A stretch of DNA of 64,000 nt. Source: Psychroserpens algicola. GTDB taxonomy: Bacteria > Bacteroidota > Bacteroidia > Flavobacteriales > Flavobacteriaceae. Shown piece after piece: positions 35,071 through 43,656 of this stretch (position 1 is its first letter; the number at the start of each line of letters is the position of its first letter). The stretch is from the NCBI RefSeq assembly GCF_014526325.1, contig NZ_JACNMJ010000003.1, forward strand, positions 124,001 through 188,000, written 5' to 3'. The notes under the pieces were generated by a model, which had not been told where the DNA came from, did not search any database, and worked only from the letters and a program-made list of their open reading frames with translations. The translations under genes and the position numbers were made by a program.

Positions 35071-36087
35071 TTATTTACTGAAGCGATGTAGGGTAAAAAT
35101 CATAGCGCTTAACAAAATAAATGCACCTATTTGATGCGCGACACCTAACCATACAGGAACCGCATTTACAATGGTAAGAATACCAAGAATAAATTGTACT
35201 GCCAAAGCTAAAATTAGTGTATTAACACCTATAAGTTGATACTTTGTTAGGATAAGTTTTCTTGCTTTTATCCATATAGCAATACAAAAGATGACAACGA
35301 CATAAGCTAACATTCTGTGAACAAATTGAACGCCACTTTTTCCTTCTATAAAATTCTTGTACAGTGGATCTTGTTCGATATAAACAGTCTCATGCATAAA
35401 TTGCCCTTCACTCATCATTGGCCAATGGTTATGAATAAAACCAGCATCAAGTCCGGCAACAAAAGCACCATAAATAATTTGTAAAATAAGAATGACTAAG
35501 CTTATTCGTATTAAGTTTCTGAACGGTTTATGGATGTCTTTTTTCTTCGGAAATATTAAATCTAATACCACCCAGAACGTAAATGCAAATGTGAGGAATG
35601 CTGTCGTTAAATGCATCGAAAGACGATAATGGCTCACATCTGGATTATCTACGAGACCACTTTTGACCATATACCAGCCAAGAAAACCTTGGAACGCTCC
35701 CATACAGAGTAATATGATACTCTTCTTGATTGTAGGTTTGCTTAATTGTTTACGTATTAAAAAGTAGATAAACGGTATGATAAAAACTAAACCAATAAAA
35801 CGCCCTATAACGCGATGAAGCCATTCCCAGAAATAAATATCTTTAAAGTCTTGTAAATCGAAATGCTTATTTAATTTTTGATACTCTGGGTATTGTTTGT
35901 ACAGGTCGAATGCTTCTTGCCACTCGACTTCATTCATAGGAGGAATTGTTCCAGAAATTAGCTTATAGTTGGATATGGATAATCCAGAATGGGTTAATCG
36001 TGTAATACCACCAACGACGACCATGATAAAAATTAAAACACATCCGGTAAGCAACCAATAAATGACTTTTTTATTATCTTTTTTCAT
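35071..36087 (-). CDS. ctaA: Heme A synthase, COX15/CtaA family
   Basis: 338 residues with about eight TM helices. It oxidises the C8 methyl of heme O to make heme A for aa3-type cytochrome oxidases, in the inner membrane. Visible marks: GGITRLTHSGLSISNYKLISGTIPP (COX15-type loop), EWLHRVIGRFIG and RLSMHLTTAF and QFVHRMLAYVVV and GVAHQIGAF, each with a conserved heme-ligand His. The long first periplasmic loop (NEVEWQEAFDLYKQYPEYQKLN) is characteristic of the COX15 branch found in Bacteroidota, proteobacteria and mitochondria. It starts 3 nt after the GNAT gene's stop, so it ends the cca-GNAT-ctaA transcript. Confidence 0.95.
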   Translation of the reverse strand: MKKDNKKVIYWLLTGCVLIFIMVVVGGITRLTHSGLSISNYKLISGTIPPMNEVEWQEAFDLYKQYPEYQKLNKHFDLQDFKDIYFWEWLHRVIGRFIGLVFIIPFIYFLIRKQLSKPTIKKSIILLCMGAFQGFLGWYMVKSGLVDNPDVSHYRLSMHLTTAFLTFAFTFWVVLDLIFPKKKDIHKPFRNLIRISLVILILQIIYGAFVAGLDAGFIHNHWPMMSEGQFMHETVYIEQDPLYKNFIEGKSGVQFVHRMLAYVVVIFCIAIWIKARKLILTKYQLIGVNTLILALAVQFILGILTIVNAVPVWLGVAHQIGAFILLSAMIFTLHRFSK

Positions 36088-36090
36088 TGA

Positions 36091-36540
36091 TTATAATTCT
36101 TTTTTAAAACATACACTATTGTCCATATTGACGTATTGTCCGTACTTTTCAATAGATTTATAGTTATTCTTTTTGTAAAATTGAACCGCTTCTTTTTGTC
36201 TGATTCCTGTTTCCAATACACAGGAGGCATAACCTAATTCAGAAGCCCAGAGTTCTAAAGATTTTAAAATTTCCGAAGCAACACCCATACCACGAGTTTG
36301 AGGAGTAGTGTACATGCGTTTAATTTCCACACTACTATTGTCAAAGGGTTTAAAAGCGCCACAACCTACAGCAGTGCCATCAATATAGGCAACAACCACA
36401 TGATTTAAAACGGAAATACTATTAAACTGGTTATAAAACGCGTGTTCATCACCATCGGTCATTTTTAAATAGGCATCGAGTGCTTCAACAAGTTGGATGA
36501 AGTCTTTATTTTCAGAGTTCGTTCTAATAATATTCATCAT
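36091..36540 (-). CDS. GNAT family N-acetyltransferase
   Basis: 149 residues with the GNAT fold: HVVVAYIDGTAVGCGAFKPF (beta 2-4), the acetyl-CoA loop TRGMGVASEILKSLELWA, then CVLETGIRQKEAVQFYKKNNYKSI. The substrate is unknown. Its ATG overlaps the cca stop by 4 nt, indicating translational coupling. Confidence 0.9.
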   Translation of the reverse strand: MMNIIRTNSENKDFIQLVEALDAYLKMTDGDEHAFYNQFNSISVLNHVVVAYIDGTAVGCGAFKPFDNSSVEIKRMYTTPQTRGMGVASEILKSLELWASELGYASCVLETGIRQKEAVQFYKKNNYKSIEKYGQYVNMDNSVCFKKEL

Positions 36541-37961
36541 GCTTTAGGATTGGCTTTAAGTCCCAGGCGTTCCCCTTCTTTTAGCATCAGTTCATAAGCT
36601 GCTTCATATTCATTAGGAATATCTCCTTCTAAAATGGCTTCTTTTATAACCTCTTTAATTTTACCGATTTCTCTAGATGGTTTTAAATTAAAAGTGGTCA
36701 TAATTTCTTCTCCAGAAATTGGCGGTTGAAAGTTTCTTACATGATCACGAGCTTCAACCTCTATTATTTTTTCACGAACAATTTTAAAATTGTTATGATA
36801 TTTATTGAATTTTTTAGGGTTTTTTGTAGTGATATCTGCTTCACAAAGGGTCATCAGATCCTCAACATAGTCACCAGCGTCAAAAACTAAGCGCCTAACC
36901 GCAGAATCGGTAACAATATCCTGGGCTAAAACGATTGGGCGCGAACTCATAAATACCATTTTTTGAACAAATTTCATTTTGTCATTTAAGGGCATTTTAA
37001 GACGCTTAAATAAATGGTAGACCATTTTAGCACCTTCAAATTCATGAGCATGGAATGTCCAACCTACTTTTTTACTAAATTTTTTAGTGGGCGCTTTTCC
37101 GATGTCATGAAGTAATGCTGCCCAGCGTAACCATAAATTATCTGTATGTTTAGCAATATTATCAACGACTTCGAGAGTATGGTAAAAATTATCTTTATGA
37201 GTTTGTCCTTCAACTTCATCTATACCTTTGAGCGCGGTCAGTTCTGGAAGTATATAGTGTAAAAGTCCAGTACGTTCGAGATGTAAAAAGCCAATTGAAG
37301 GTTTGTCGCTCTCTAGAATTTTATGTAATTCGACTACGATACGTTCATTGGTGATAATTTTGATACGCTCTTTATTTCTGTAAATGGCTTCAAGAGATGC
37401 CTTTTCTATGGTGAATCCGAGTTGTGTAGCAAATCTGATTGCACGCATCATACGTAAAGGGTCGTCACTGTAAGTCACATCTGGATCGAGAGGCGTTCGT
37501 ATGATTTTAGCATTTAAATCTTGAATGCCATTAAATGGATCTAGCAAATTTCCGAAGTTGGTTTCCGAAAGATCTAGAGCCATAGCATTAATTGTAAAAT
37601 CTCTACGGTTTTGATCGTCTTGAAGCGTGCCATTTTCAACTACAGGATTTCTACTGTTTTCGTTATAGGATTCTTTTCGGGCACCAACAAACTCGATATC
37701 CATATCATCATAGACCAGCATCGCTGTTCCGTAGGTTTTAAACACCTGAACTTTTGGCTGATTTGGTAAAGCTTTAGCAACTCGTTTTGCAAGGGCAATC
37801 CCACTGCCTATAGCTACAATGTCGATGTCTTTATGTTCGCCACGATTTAAAATAAAATCACGAACAAATCCACCAATCACATAACTATCGACTCCTAATT
37901 CTTTTGATGATTTAGAAATGATATTGAATATAGGATTCTGTAAGGCTTCTTTGTAGTTCAT
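36537..37961 (-). CDS. cca: CCA tRNA nucleotidyltransferase / HD-domain protein
   Basis: 474 residues from ATG 37959-37961 (MNYKEALQNPIFNIISKSS); an in-frame codon at 37982 adds seven residues and is less likely. It adds or repairs the 3'-CCA end of tRNAs. Class II nucleotidyltransferase marks: GGFVRDFIL, the catalytic DIDIVA pair, FVGARKESY, then RRDFTINAMALDL, and 'DPLRMMRAIRFATQLGF' with the template-type Arg/Asp region. An HD phosphohydrolase domain follows (LLHDIGKAPT). It is longer than E. coli Cca (412), as usual in Bacteroidota. First gene of a coupled trio with GNAT and ctaA. Confidence 0.93.
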   Translation of the reverse strand: MNYKEALQNPIFNIISKSSKELGVDSYVIGGFVRDFILNRGEHKDIDIVAIGSGIALAKRVAKALPNQPKVQVFKTYGTAMLVYDDMDIEFVGARKESYNENSRNPVVENGTLQDDQNRRDFTINAMALDLSETNFGNLLDPFNGIQDLNAKIIRTPLDPDVTYSDDPLRMMRAIRFATQLGFTIEKASLEAIYRNKERIKIITNERIVVELHKILESDKPSIGFLHLERTGLLHYILPELTALKGIDEVEGQTHKDNFYHTLEVVDNIAKHTDNLWLRWAALLHDIGKAPTKKFSKKVGWTFHAHEFEGAKMVYHLFKRLKMPLNDKMKFVQKMVFMSSRPIVLAQDIVTDSAVRRLVFDAGDYVEDLMTLCEADITTKNPKKFNKYHNNFKIVREKIIEVEARDHVRNFQPPISGEEIMTTFNLKPSREIGKIKEVIKEAILEGDIPNEYEAAYELMLKEGERLGLKANPKA

Positions 37962-38131
37962 CGTTTTAAACAGCAGACGCAAGTATCTAATATCAATCGG
38001 ATAATGGTCCTGATTTTAGGTGACATTATAGTTGTGCAAATTTACGACATACACCACATCTTTTAAAATCTCTTTGCTTATTTATTTCTTAAGTTTTTGA
38101 GATTGTTTTGTCTTGAAAAAGATAAAGAAGT

Positions 38132-39028
38132 TTAAAGGTTGAGATAATCAAAAACTTTGACCGAAAATTTAGTGTTAATTGTTCTGCATTCTTCTAACAA
38201 TCCTGGATAAGTTTCAGTTTTTGAAAACTGATTTAAGGCGTTGTCAAAATCGGATACCACAGGACGGTGTTGAAAGTCGAAAAATTTTGACGAATTGGGA
38301 ACAACAACAACTTTCTTTCCTAAAAGCATACTCCAGTACATGACGTGATAGCTGTCGGATACAATCTTATTGGAAGCTTTAATAAAAGCAATAAGTTCTT
38401 CAAAATCTGAGGTGTTCGATGACGTCGGATAGTCTTTAAATTTAGCTAATATCTCAGGCTTTTTTAAAGTGTCCTTATGAAAAACAATACCGATATCTTG
38501 TGTTTCATCAAAAGGATCATCAAAAATAGGATGTAAGCAACTCACACAGGGCACATACTCTCCAGGCATTTTATAATCTCTTGTACCTGCAATGCCAAAT
38601 TTTGTGACATCTACATTATAATGTTTAACCTTATCGTAGGTGTGTGGATGTTTTTCATTGTGCCCAACACCCCAAAGCACTGTTTTTTTTCCTTTCTCAG
38701 ATAATTTTTCAAAAAGTCTCATCTGACGGTGAAATCCTGAACGGTTTAATAAACCGCCTCCACCAATGATAAGGGCTTTAGAATTGATCGTATCAATAAA
38801 ATTTTGACGTTTTACATCATCTTCAAGTTTATAACCAAAAATGTCTAGGTGCTTTCCTTTTAAAACATCAAAGTAGTGATGTGGCGCACAATAATAATCT
38901 CCAGCATTACGTGTGTCAATGCGATGGATATTTACAACAGAGTCATTATGCTGTTCTGATTTTAATATTTTTGCAATGGTCTGCTTCTTACGAATAGAGC
39001 GCTTTGCAGAACTGATTATTTTTTTCAT
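38132..39028 (-). CDS. Polysaccharide pyruvyl transferase family protein
   Basis: 298 residues. It matches PF04230-type proteins: DTRNAGDYYCAPHHYFD near residue 40, IIGGGGLLNRSGFHRQM near 90, TVLWGVGHNE, then a C-terminal half with SNKIVSDSYHVMYWSMLLGKKVVVVPNSSKFFDF. Members transfer pyruvyl groups onto surface sugars, or act as related glycan-modifying transferases. The N-terminus is basic (KKIISSAKRSIRKKQTIAK), compatible with membrane association. It is 5 nt downstream of the GT4 gene, so the two are co-transcribed. Confidence 0.83.
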   Translation of the reverse strand: MKKIISSAKRSIRKKQTIAKILKSEQHNDSVVNIHRIDTRNAGDYYCAPHHYFDVLKGKHLDIFGYKLEDDVKRQNFIDTINSKALIIGGGGLLNRSGFHRQMRLFEKLSEKGKKTVLWGVGHNEKHPHTYDKVKHYNVDVTKFGIAGTRDYKMPGEYVPCVSCLHPIFDDPFDETQDIGIVFHKDTLKKPEILAKFKDYPTSSNTSDFEELIAFIKASNKIVSDSYHVMYWSMLLGKKVVVVPNSSKFFDFQHRPVVSDFDNALNQFSKTETYPGLLEECRTINTKFSVKVFDYLNL

Positions 39029-39033
39029 TCTCG

Positions 39034-40101
39034 TTATTTTAGTAAAGATCTGTAGACCTCAATATACGCTTTTGCGGCATCATTCCAATTAAAGCTATTG
39101 GCTCTTTCCTTTAGTTGTTTAATGTATTGGGTTTTAGAGTTCTCAAATGTACTCATCCCTTTTTGAAAAACTTCCGCCATGTATTCGGGATCGTAATGGT
39201 CCCAGTAAAAGGACAAATCGCCACCAATCTCTGGTAGTGAGGTGTTATTGGAAATGAAGGTAGGTTTTCCAAATTTCATGGCCTCGATAACGGGAAGCCC
39301 AAAACCTTCACGTAGGGAAGGAAATACGAATGCAGCACAATTTTTGTAATAAAACTGTTTGTCTGACTCCGAAATTTTACCAACAAGTTTGATACGGTCA
39401 TTTAACTGGTTTTCGTCAATTAAGGCTTGAATATTTTCGGCTTCGCTAGTGCTGTTTTTTCCTGCAATGATTAAATGGTAATCGTCTAGGTTTTTAATTA
39501 GACCAATTAGAGATTTAAAGTTTTTACGCTCTTTAACTTCTCCAATGGTAAATAAAAATGGACGATTTGGGATATATGCAGCTTTATAATCGTCGGTAAT
39601 GGTCATCTCTAATATTGGATTTCCATTATGGATTACATATTCAGGAACTTTTGGTACATCGAAAAACTGGTGAGTTGAGCTTTTGGCATATTCTGAAATA
39701 TAAGTTATCGCAGTACTTCTATTAATCTTATCCTGAAACAAAACATGCTCTTTTTTATCCTTATAATCTGTTTTGTCTTTGATGTATGATGTATTATGTA
39801 TCGTCAGTAAATACGGAATATCATGATAAGGTTCAATCTTTGTATTCTGATTCATAGAATGCCAAAGGTCATATTTTTTTCTAATTCTTAACGCATCATA
39901 GCGTCGTAGCGAGTAGTACTTTTTATATTTAAAATCATTACCAAATTCATGTTTTAACTTTTGAAGGTCCTTAGCATGTAACGTGATATCAAAATCTGAT
40001 GGATTAATATGATGAAGGCCTTTTATCAAATGGTAGTTGAACTGACCAAATCCAAAATTTAAATTTTTTATGTGGTGAGACTCTAAAAATACGTTGGGCA
40101 T
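39034..40101 (-). CDS. Glycosyltransferase family 4
   Basis: 355 residues with a GT-B fold. The N-terminal domain has YHLIKGLHHI and DLWHSMNQNTKIEPY. The C-terminal domain has the nucleotide-sugar site: FLFTIGEVKERKNFKSLIGL, YHLIIAGKNS, and the E-x7-E motif in 'FVFPSLREGFGLPVIEAMKFG'. A retaining transferase probably acting on LOS or capsule. Divergent from the InaA/Kdo-kinase-like gene at 40177, with 75 nt between start codons. Confidence 0.93.
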   Translation of the reverse strand: MPNVFLESHHIKNLNFGFGQFNYHLIKGLHHINPSDFDITLHAKDLQKLKHEFGNDFKYKKYYSLRRYDALRIRKKYDLWHSMNQNTKIEPYHDIPYLLTIHNTSYIKDKTDYKDKKEHVLFQDKINRSTAITYISEYAKSSTHQFFDVPKVPEYVIHNGNPILEMTITDDYKAAYIPNRPFLFTIGEVKERKNFKSLIGLIKNLDDYHLIIAGKNSTSEAENIQALIDENQLNDRIKLVGKISESDKQFYYKNCAAFVFPSLREGFGLPVIEAMKFGKPTFISNNTSLPEIGGDLSFYWDHYDPEYMAEVFQKGMSTFENSKTQYIKQLKERANSFNWNDAAKAYIEVYRSLLK

Positions 40102-40164
40102 TTCTTTTCTTTTTACAAAGAAACAAAACTAAAATTAACTTTATTATAGATTCAAAAGTAATCG

Positions 40165-40172
40165 TAATTTTG
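40165..40172 (+). promoter_or_regulatory. Predicted -7 box of the sugar-kinase-like gene (leaderless)
   Basis: TAATTTTG fits TAnnTTTG and ends exactly 4 nt before ATG 40177, the same spacing as at uvrB, ruvX and rlmH. Confidence 0.55.
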
Positions 40173-40176
40173 TAGT

Positions 40177-40932
40177 ATGAATTATGAGATAAGTAAGGAT
40201 TACAAAACGTTACAAAAGGAATTAGATGCGATAGTGATAAACTTTGCATCGAAAGGTCGACCTTTTGGGAATCAAGACAGAAATACTTTAAAATTATTTG
40301 AGCTTAATGGTGAGACTGTTAATGTGAAATCATTTAGAGTGCCTAATATTGTCAATCAAATTGCTTATCGTTTTTTTAGAAAGAGTAAAGCTCAGCGTTC
40401 TTTTGAATATGCACATCGCATTATAAATCTGGGTATTGGTACTCCAAAACCGATTGCCTATTATGAGTTTAAAACACCTCTTGCCTTCAAAAAAAGCTAT
40501 TACATTAGCGAACAGTTAGATTGTGATTGTACTTACAGAGAACTAAAAAATCCAGAATATCCCGATAGAGAGGCTATTTTGCGAGCGTTTACAAGGTTCA
40601 CATATAAGTTGCATGAACGTCAGGTGTATTTTTTAGATCATTCACCTGGAAATACTTTAATTAAAAAAACAGGAGATACTTATGCGTTTTTTCTGGTCGA
40701 TTTAAATCGAATGGAGTTTAAAGCATTAGACTTCAAAACCCGAATTAAAAATTTCGCTAAACTCGCTACCGAAAATGATATGATTAAAATTATGAGTGAT
40801 GAATATGCTAAATGCATATCTCGTGATTTTGAAGAAGTATATGCATTAATGAGTGGTTATACTAAAGAGTTTCAAGAGCGCTACCAGCGTCGTCGTCGCT
40901 TAAAGAAAAAAATAAAATTCTGGAAAAAGTAA
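40177..40932 (+). CDS. Lipopolysaccharide kinase InaA/Kdo-kinase-like protein
   Basis: 251 residues with a protein-kinase-like fold. The catalytic loop is LDHSPGNTLI (Asp, then Asn five residues on), and the metal-binding strand is FFLVDLNRMEF. Upstream are VKSFRVPNIVNQIAYRFF (the Lys-type strand) and AHRIINLGIGTPKPIAYYEF, as in WaaP/KdkA/InaA enzymes that phosphorylate LPS core sugars such as Kdo. The C-terminus is very basic (RYQRRRRLKKKIKFWKK), suggesting contact with the inner membrane. Placed in the glycan cluster; its stop codon abuts the stop of the convergent GT2 gene with no base between. Confidence 0.85.
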   Translation: MNYEISKDYKTLQKELDAIVINFASKGRPFGNQDRNTLKLFELNGETVNVKSFRVPNIVNQIAYRFFRKSKAQRSFEYAHRIINLGIGTPKPIAYYEFKTPLAFKKSYYISEQLDCDCTYRELKNPEYPDREAILRAFTRFTYKLHERQVYFLDHSPGNTLIKKTGDTYAFFLVDLNRMEFKALDFKTRIKNFAKLATENDMIKIMSDEYAKCISRDFEEVYALMSGYTKEFQERYQRRRRLKKKIKFWKK

Positions 40933-41688
40933 TTACTCTCGTCCTCGACGTAAAAGCCATAGTTTTACATACCTCATAAACACAGCATAAGCCTGCATTG
41001 TACTTATGGTAAAACCAACAACGCCGTCTCTAAACCCGCTTTGTATGATATAATGTTTAAAAAACCCCCAAAATGGTTTTATGACAAAATGATAAGGTGT
41101 TAACCGTCCCGTTTTTTTATCATAATCTTTGGCTTGCCACCATGCATATCGATTCATTTTTTCGATAAACTTATCAAATGTGACAAAAGTATTATGTGTA
41201 AGCTTGTGTTTTAATTTTCCAATTGTACCATCTACAATGATTTCGGCATGAACTTGTTTGTCTTCATAGACACAAAAGTCACGTTTAAATAAACGAATAA
41301 CAACATCATTACGCCAGCCACTATAATTCACACGTTCGCCCATAAAATAATTGATACGACCAATCCAATAAGCGGTATGACTTGGTTCAGGCTGACTTAA
41401 AATACTAATAATTTCTTCTCTAAGTTCTGGAGTAACGCGTTCATCAGCATCAATAAGAAATACCCATTCGTGTTTTGCCTGTGGAATAGCCCAATTCTTT
41501 TGGGATGCCGAATAGCCATATTCACGTTGAATAACTCTAGTAGCCAGTTCTTGCGCTTTTTCAAACGTTCCATCTGTACTACAACTATCTACTACTAAAA
41601 TTTCATCTGCAAAATCTACTGAAGCTATAACCTCTTCAATATTATGTATTTCATTTCCGGCTGGAATTATTGCAGTAAGTTTCTGCAT
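40933..41688 (-). CDS. Glycosyltransferase family 2, WaaE/KdtX-like (LOS core)
   Basis: 251 residues, GT-A fold: LTAIIPAGNEIHNIEEVIASV, ILVVDSCSTDGT, the metal-binding LIDADERVTPEL, then HAEIIVDGTIGKLKHKLTHNTF and a C-terminal hydrophobic/aromatic part (FWGFFKHYIIQSGFRDG). It matches the WaaE-type beta-1,4-glucosyltransferases that extend the LPS inner core. Together with the kinase-like neighbour it points to LOS core assembly at the inner membrane. Monocistronic; divergent from the second GT2 gene. Confidence 0.9.
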   Translation of the reverse strand: MQKLTAIIPAGNEIHNIEEVIASVDFADEILVVDSCSTDGTFEKAQELATRVIQREYGYSASQKNWAIPQAKHEWVFLIDADERVTPELREEIISILSQPEPSHTAYWIGRINYFMGERVNYSGWRNDVVIRLFKRDFCVYEDKQVHAEIIVDGTIGKLKHKLTHNTFVTFDKFIEKMNRYAWWQAKDYDKKTGRLTPYHFVIKPFWGFFKHYIIQSGFRDGVVGFTISTMQAYAVFMRYVKLWLLRRGRE

Positions 41689-41742
41689 AAATCAATTTGT
41701 AATTTGTTGTAAAAATAACAATAAAATGTTTGCTAAAAACGG

Positions 41743-41750
41743 TATTTTTG
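41743..41750 (+). promoter_or_regulatory. Predicted -7 box of the second GT2 gene
   Basis: TATTTTTG ending 5 nt before ATG 41756. It lies inside the reading from ATG 41726 and so favours 41756 as the true start. Confidence 0.5.
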
Positions 41751-41755
41751 AAACT

Positions 41756-42574
41756 ATGAACAAATTAGATGTTTCAGTAATTATAAGTACGTATAATCAG
41801 CCAATTTGGTTGCGTAATGTGCTGTGGAGTTACGAACAACAAGTTTTTAAAAATTTTGAAATCATAATAGCTGATGATGGGTCTTCTGATGAAACCAAAG
41901 CTGTTATTGATGATTTTATCTTGAACTCTAATTTAAAAATCACTCATGTTTGGCAGGAGGATAATGGGTTTCAGAAAACTAAAATACTAAACAAAGCCAC
42001 TTTAAAAAGCAATGCAGAGTATCTCATTTTTACTGATGGCGATTGTATTGTTAGGCAAGATTTTGTGGATACTCATATAAAAATGAGGCGCCCAAACACC
42101 TGCTTGTCTGGAGGATATTTTAAACTGACTAAAGCTATTTCTGAAGCTATTACTAAACCTGATATAGTACAGCAGAACTGTTTTAATAAAGAATGGTTAC
42201 TTCAAAGAGGTTGCCCAAAAACCTTTAAGTTGAATAAGTTGACGTCTTTCGGATTAAAAGCCTGGTTTCTAAATACTTTTACGCCAACCAAGGCAACTTT
42301 TGATGGAATGAATACTTCCGTTTGGAAAAAAGATATATTAGCAGTAAATGGTTTTGATGAACGCATGCAATATGGAGGTGAAGACCGAGAACTTGGCGAA
42401 CGACTTCTTAACAATGGTGTACGATTTGTTCAAGCGAGATACAGTGTCATATGTGTACATTTATACCATGAGCGACCATATAAAAATGAAGATGCAATAG
42501 CACGTAATAAGTCGATTAGAAAACTTACAAAGCGCAATAAGTCTACCTTTACAGATTTTGGTATAGAACGGTAA
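41756..42574 (+). CDS. Glycosyltransferase family 2 (galactosyltransferase-like C-terminus)
   Basis: 272 residues from ATG 41756 (MNKLDVSVIISTYNQPIWL), where GT2 homology begins at once; ATG 41726 would add ten residues and contains the promoter box. Motifs: ADDGSSDETKAVI, the DxD-like FTDGDCIV, FDGMNTSVWKKDILAVNGFDERM and GGEDRELGERLLNNG (the ED base motif), as in chondroitin-polymerase-like and WchA-type enzymes with an N-terminal galactosyltransferase domain. Surface glycan synthesis. Convergent with the CDP-glycerol-transferase-like gene, 2 nt between stops. Confidence 0.92.
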   Translation: MNKLDVSVIISTYNQPIWLRNVLWSYEQQVFKNFEIIIADDGSSDETKAVIDDFILNSNLKITHVWQEDNGFQKTKILNKATLKSNAEYLIFTDGDCIVRQDFVDTHIKMRRPNTCLSGGYFKLTKAISEAITKPDIVQQNCFNKEWLLQRGCPKTFKLNKLTSFGLKAWFLNTFTPTKATFDGMNTSVWKKDILAVNGFDERMQYGGEDRELGERLLNNGVRFVQARYSVICVHLYHERPYKNEDAIARNKSIRKLTKRNKSTFTDFGIER

Positions 42575-42576
42575 GC

Positions 42577-43656
42577 CTAAATTTTAATTGTAAAAGGCTT
42601 CGAATAACTTTTAAGCGTAAAATGGCCTAAACGCTTTCGTATTTTATACTTCCTTATAAGGTTTAATGGTTTGTTTTTGAGGTGACTTTTGTCTTTGTGT
42701 AAAAATGCGATACACCCTTCAACGACGCGTTTACTGGACTTGCCATCAAAGTATGGATGTAGCTGATTGATAAATGTATCGATATGTGTTAAGAGTTGTT
42801 CTGGACGAGAAATTCCTTTCTTAAAAGCATTTTCAATAGCATTTGCTTCGGTAATATTGATTAAATATTCGTGATTAAATGTATGATTATAAGTCACTAC
42901 AGGTTTCTTTTGCAATAAGAATTCCTGAATAGCCGAAGTTGTATCAGCAAACATAATGTCTGCTTTTTTGAATAAAGGAATTAAATCTGTAGTATCATGA
43001 TAGGTAAAGTGTTTACCATTTAAGGACTTCCATTTATCTTTAAGCTCTTGAGGTAATTTCGGGTGTAACACCATGATAAAATTATACTCACCTGTTTGTG
43101 ATAGTCGCTTAATTTCGTTGTACACATCGTCATGATATGCCAGACTTAAACGTTTGGTAAATGTTGACGCAATCATTATTGTAGGCACCTCTTGAATTGC
43201 TTTTTCAGTGATGGGAAATAAAGGGTCAACTTTACTCCAGCCTGTCTCAATGACTTCAAAATGAGGCTGCTTTTTCTGTTGCTCATTAAAACCTGATGTT
43301 GCAGTCGGACCTTGAGTGCAATACAAGTCAAAAAAACCACGAATTCTGAAATGTGCAAATTTGTCATTTCCTTCAGGTCGCTTTTGAGCAAAAAAACCAT
43401 GAAAAATTTGAACCTTAAGGCCTGAAATAAAATCAGGAACGTCATCAGTAGCTGTGAGAACGATGTGAGGTTGGTATGCAATTACTGCTTCAATAGTATC
43501 TAAAACATTGGCTTTGTTTTGAAGTGCTTTTTTCCCATCTTCATAATCACTAAACCATTGAACTTGGTCTCCACGATTAGATATCTCAATCTCTAAGGGA
43601 TTCCCAATAGGAATAGCATAACTATAAGAAATGTAAATTAAAAATTTGTATTGCAT
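42577..43656 (-). CDS. CDP-glycerol:glycerophosphate glycerophosphotransferase-like protein
   Basis: 359 residues. The C-terminal two-thirds follow the Glyphos_transf pattern: VQIFHGFFAQKRPEGN, DLYCTQGPTATSGF, VIETGWSKVDPLFP, TIMIASTFTKRLSLAYH, FIMVLHPKLPQELKDKW, then 'LIPLFKKADIMFADTTSAIQEFLLQKKPVVTY' with the conserved D-T-S. In Gram-positives such enzymes build teichoic acid. In Gram-negative glycan clusters related proteins transfer phospho-polyols or sugars to capsule or LOS. Its start overlaps the GT9 stop by 1 nt, so it is coupled to that gene. Confidence 0.8.
   Translation of the reverse strand: MQYKFLIYISYSYAIPIGNPLEIEISNRGDQVQWFSDYEDGKKALQNKANVLDTIEAVIAYQPHIVLTATDDVPDFISGLKVQIFHGFFAQKRPEGNDKFAHFRIRGFFDLYCTQGPTATSGFNEQQKKQPHFEVIETGWSKVDPLFPITEKAIQEVPTIMIASTFTKRLSLAYHDDVYNEIKRLSQTGEYNFIMVLHPKLPQELKDKWKSLNGKHFTYHDTTDLIPLFKKADIMFADTTSAIQEFLLQKKPVVTYNHTFNHEYLINITEANAIENAFKKGISRPEQLLTHIDTFINQLHPYFDGKSSKRVVEGCIAFLHKDKSHLKNKPLNLIRKYKIRKRLGHFTLKSYSKPFTIKI

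Noticed and set aside
41726-41755. Start of the second GT2 gene at ATG 41726
   Set aside because: The added ten residues cover a -7 box, and GT2 homology starts directly at ATG 41756.
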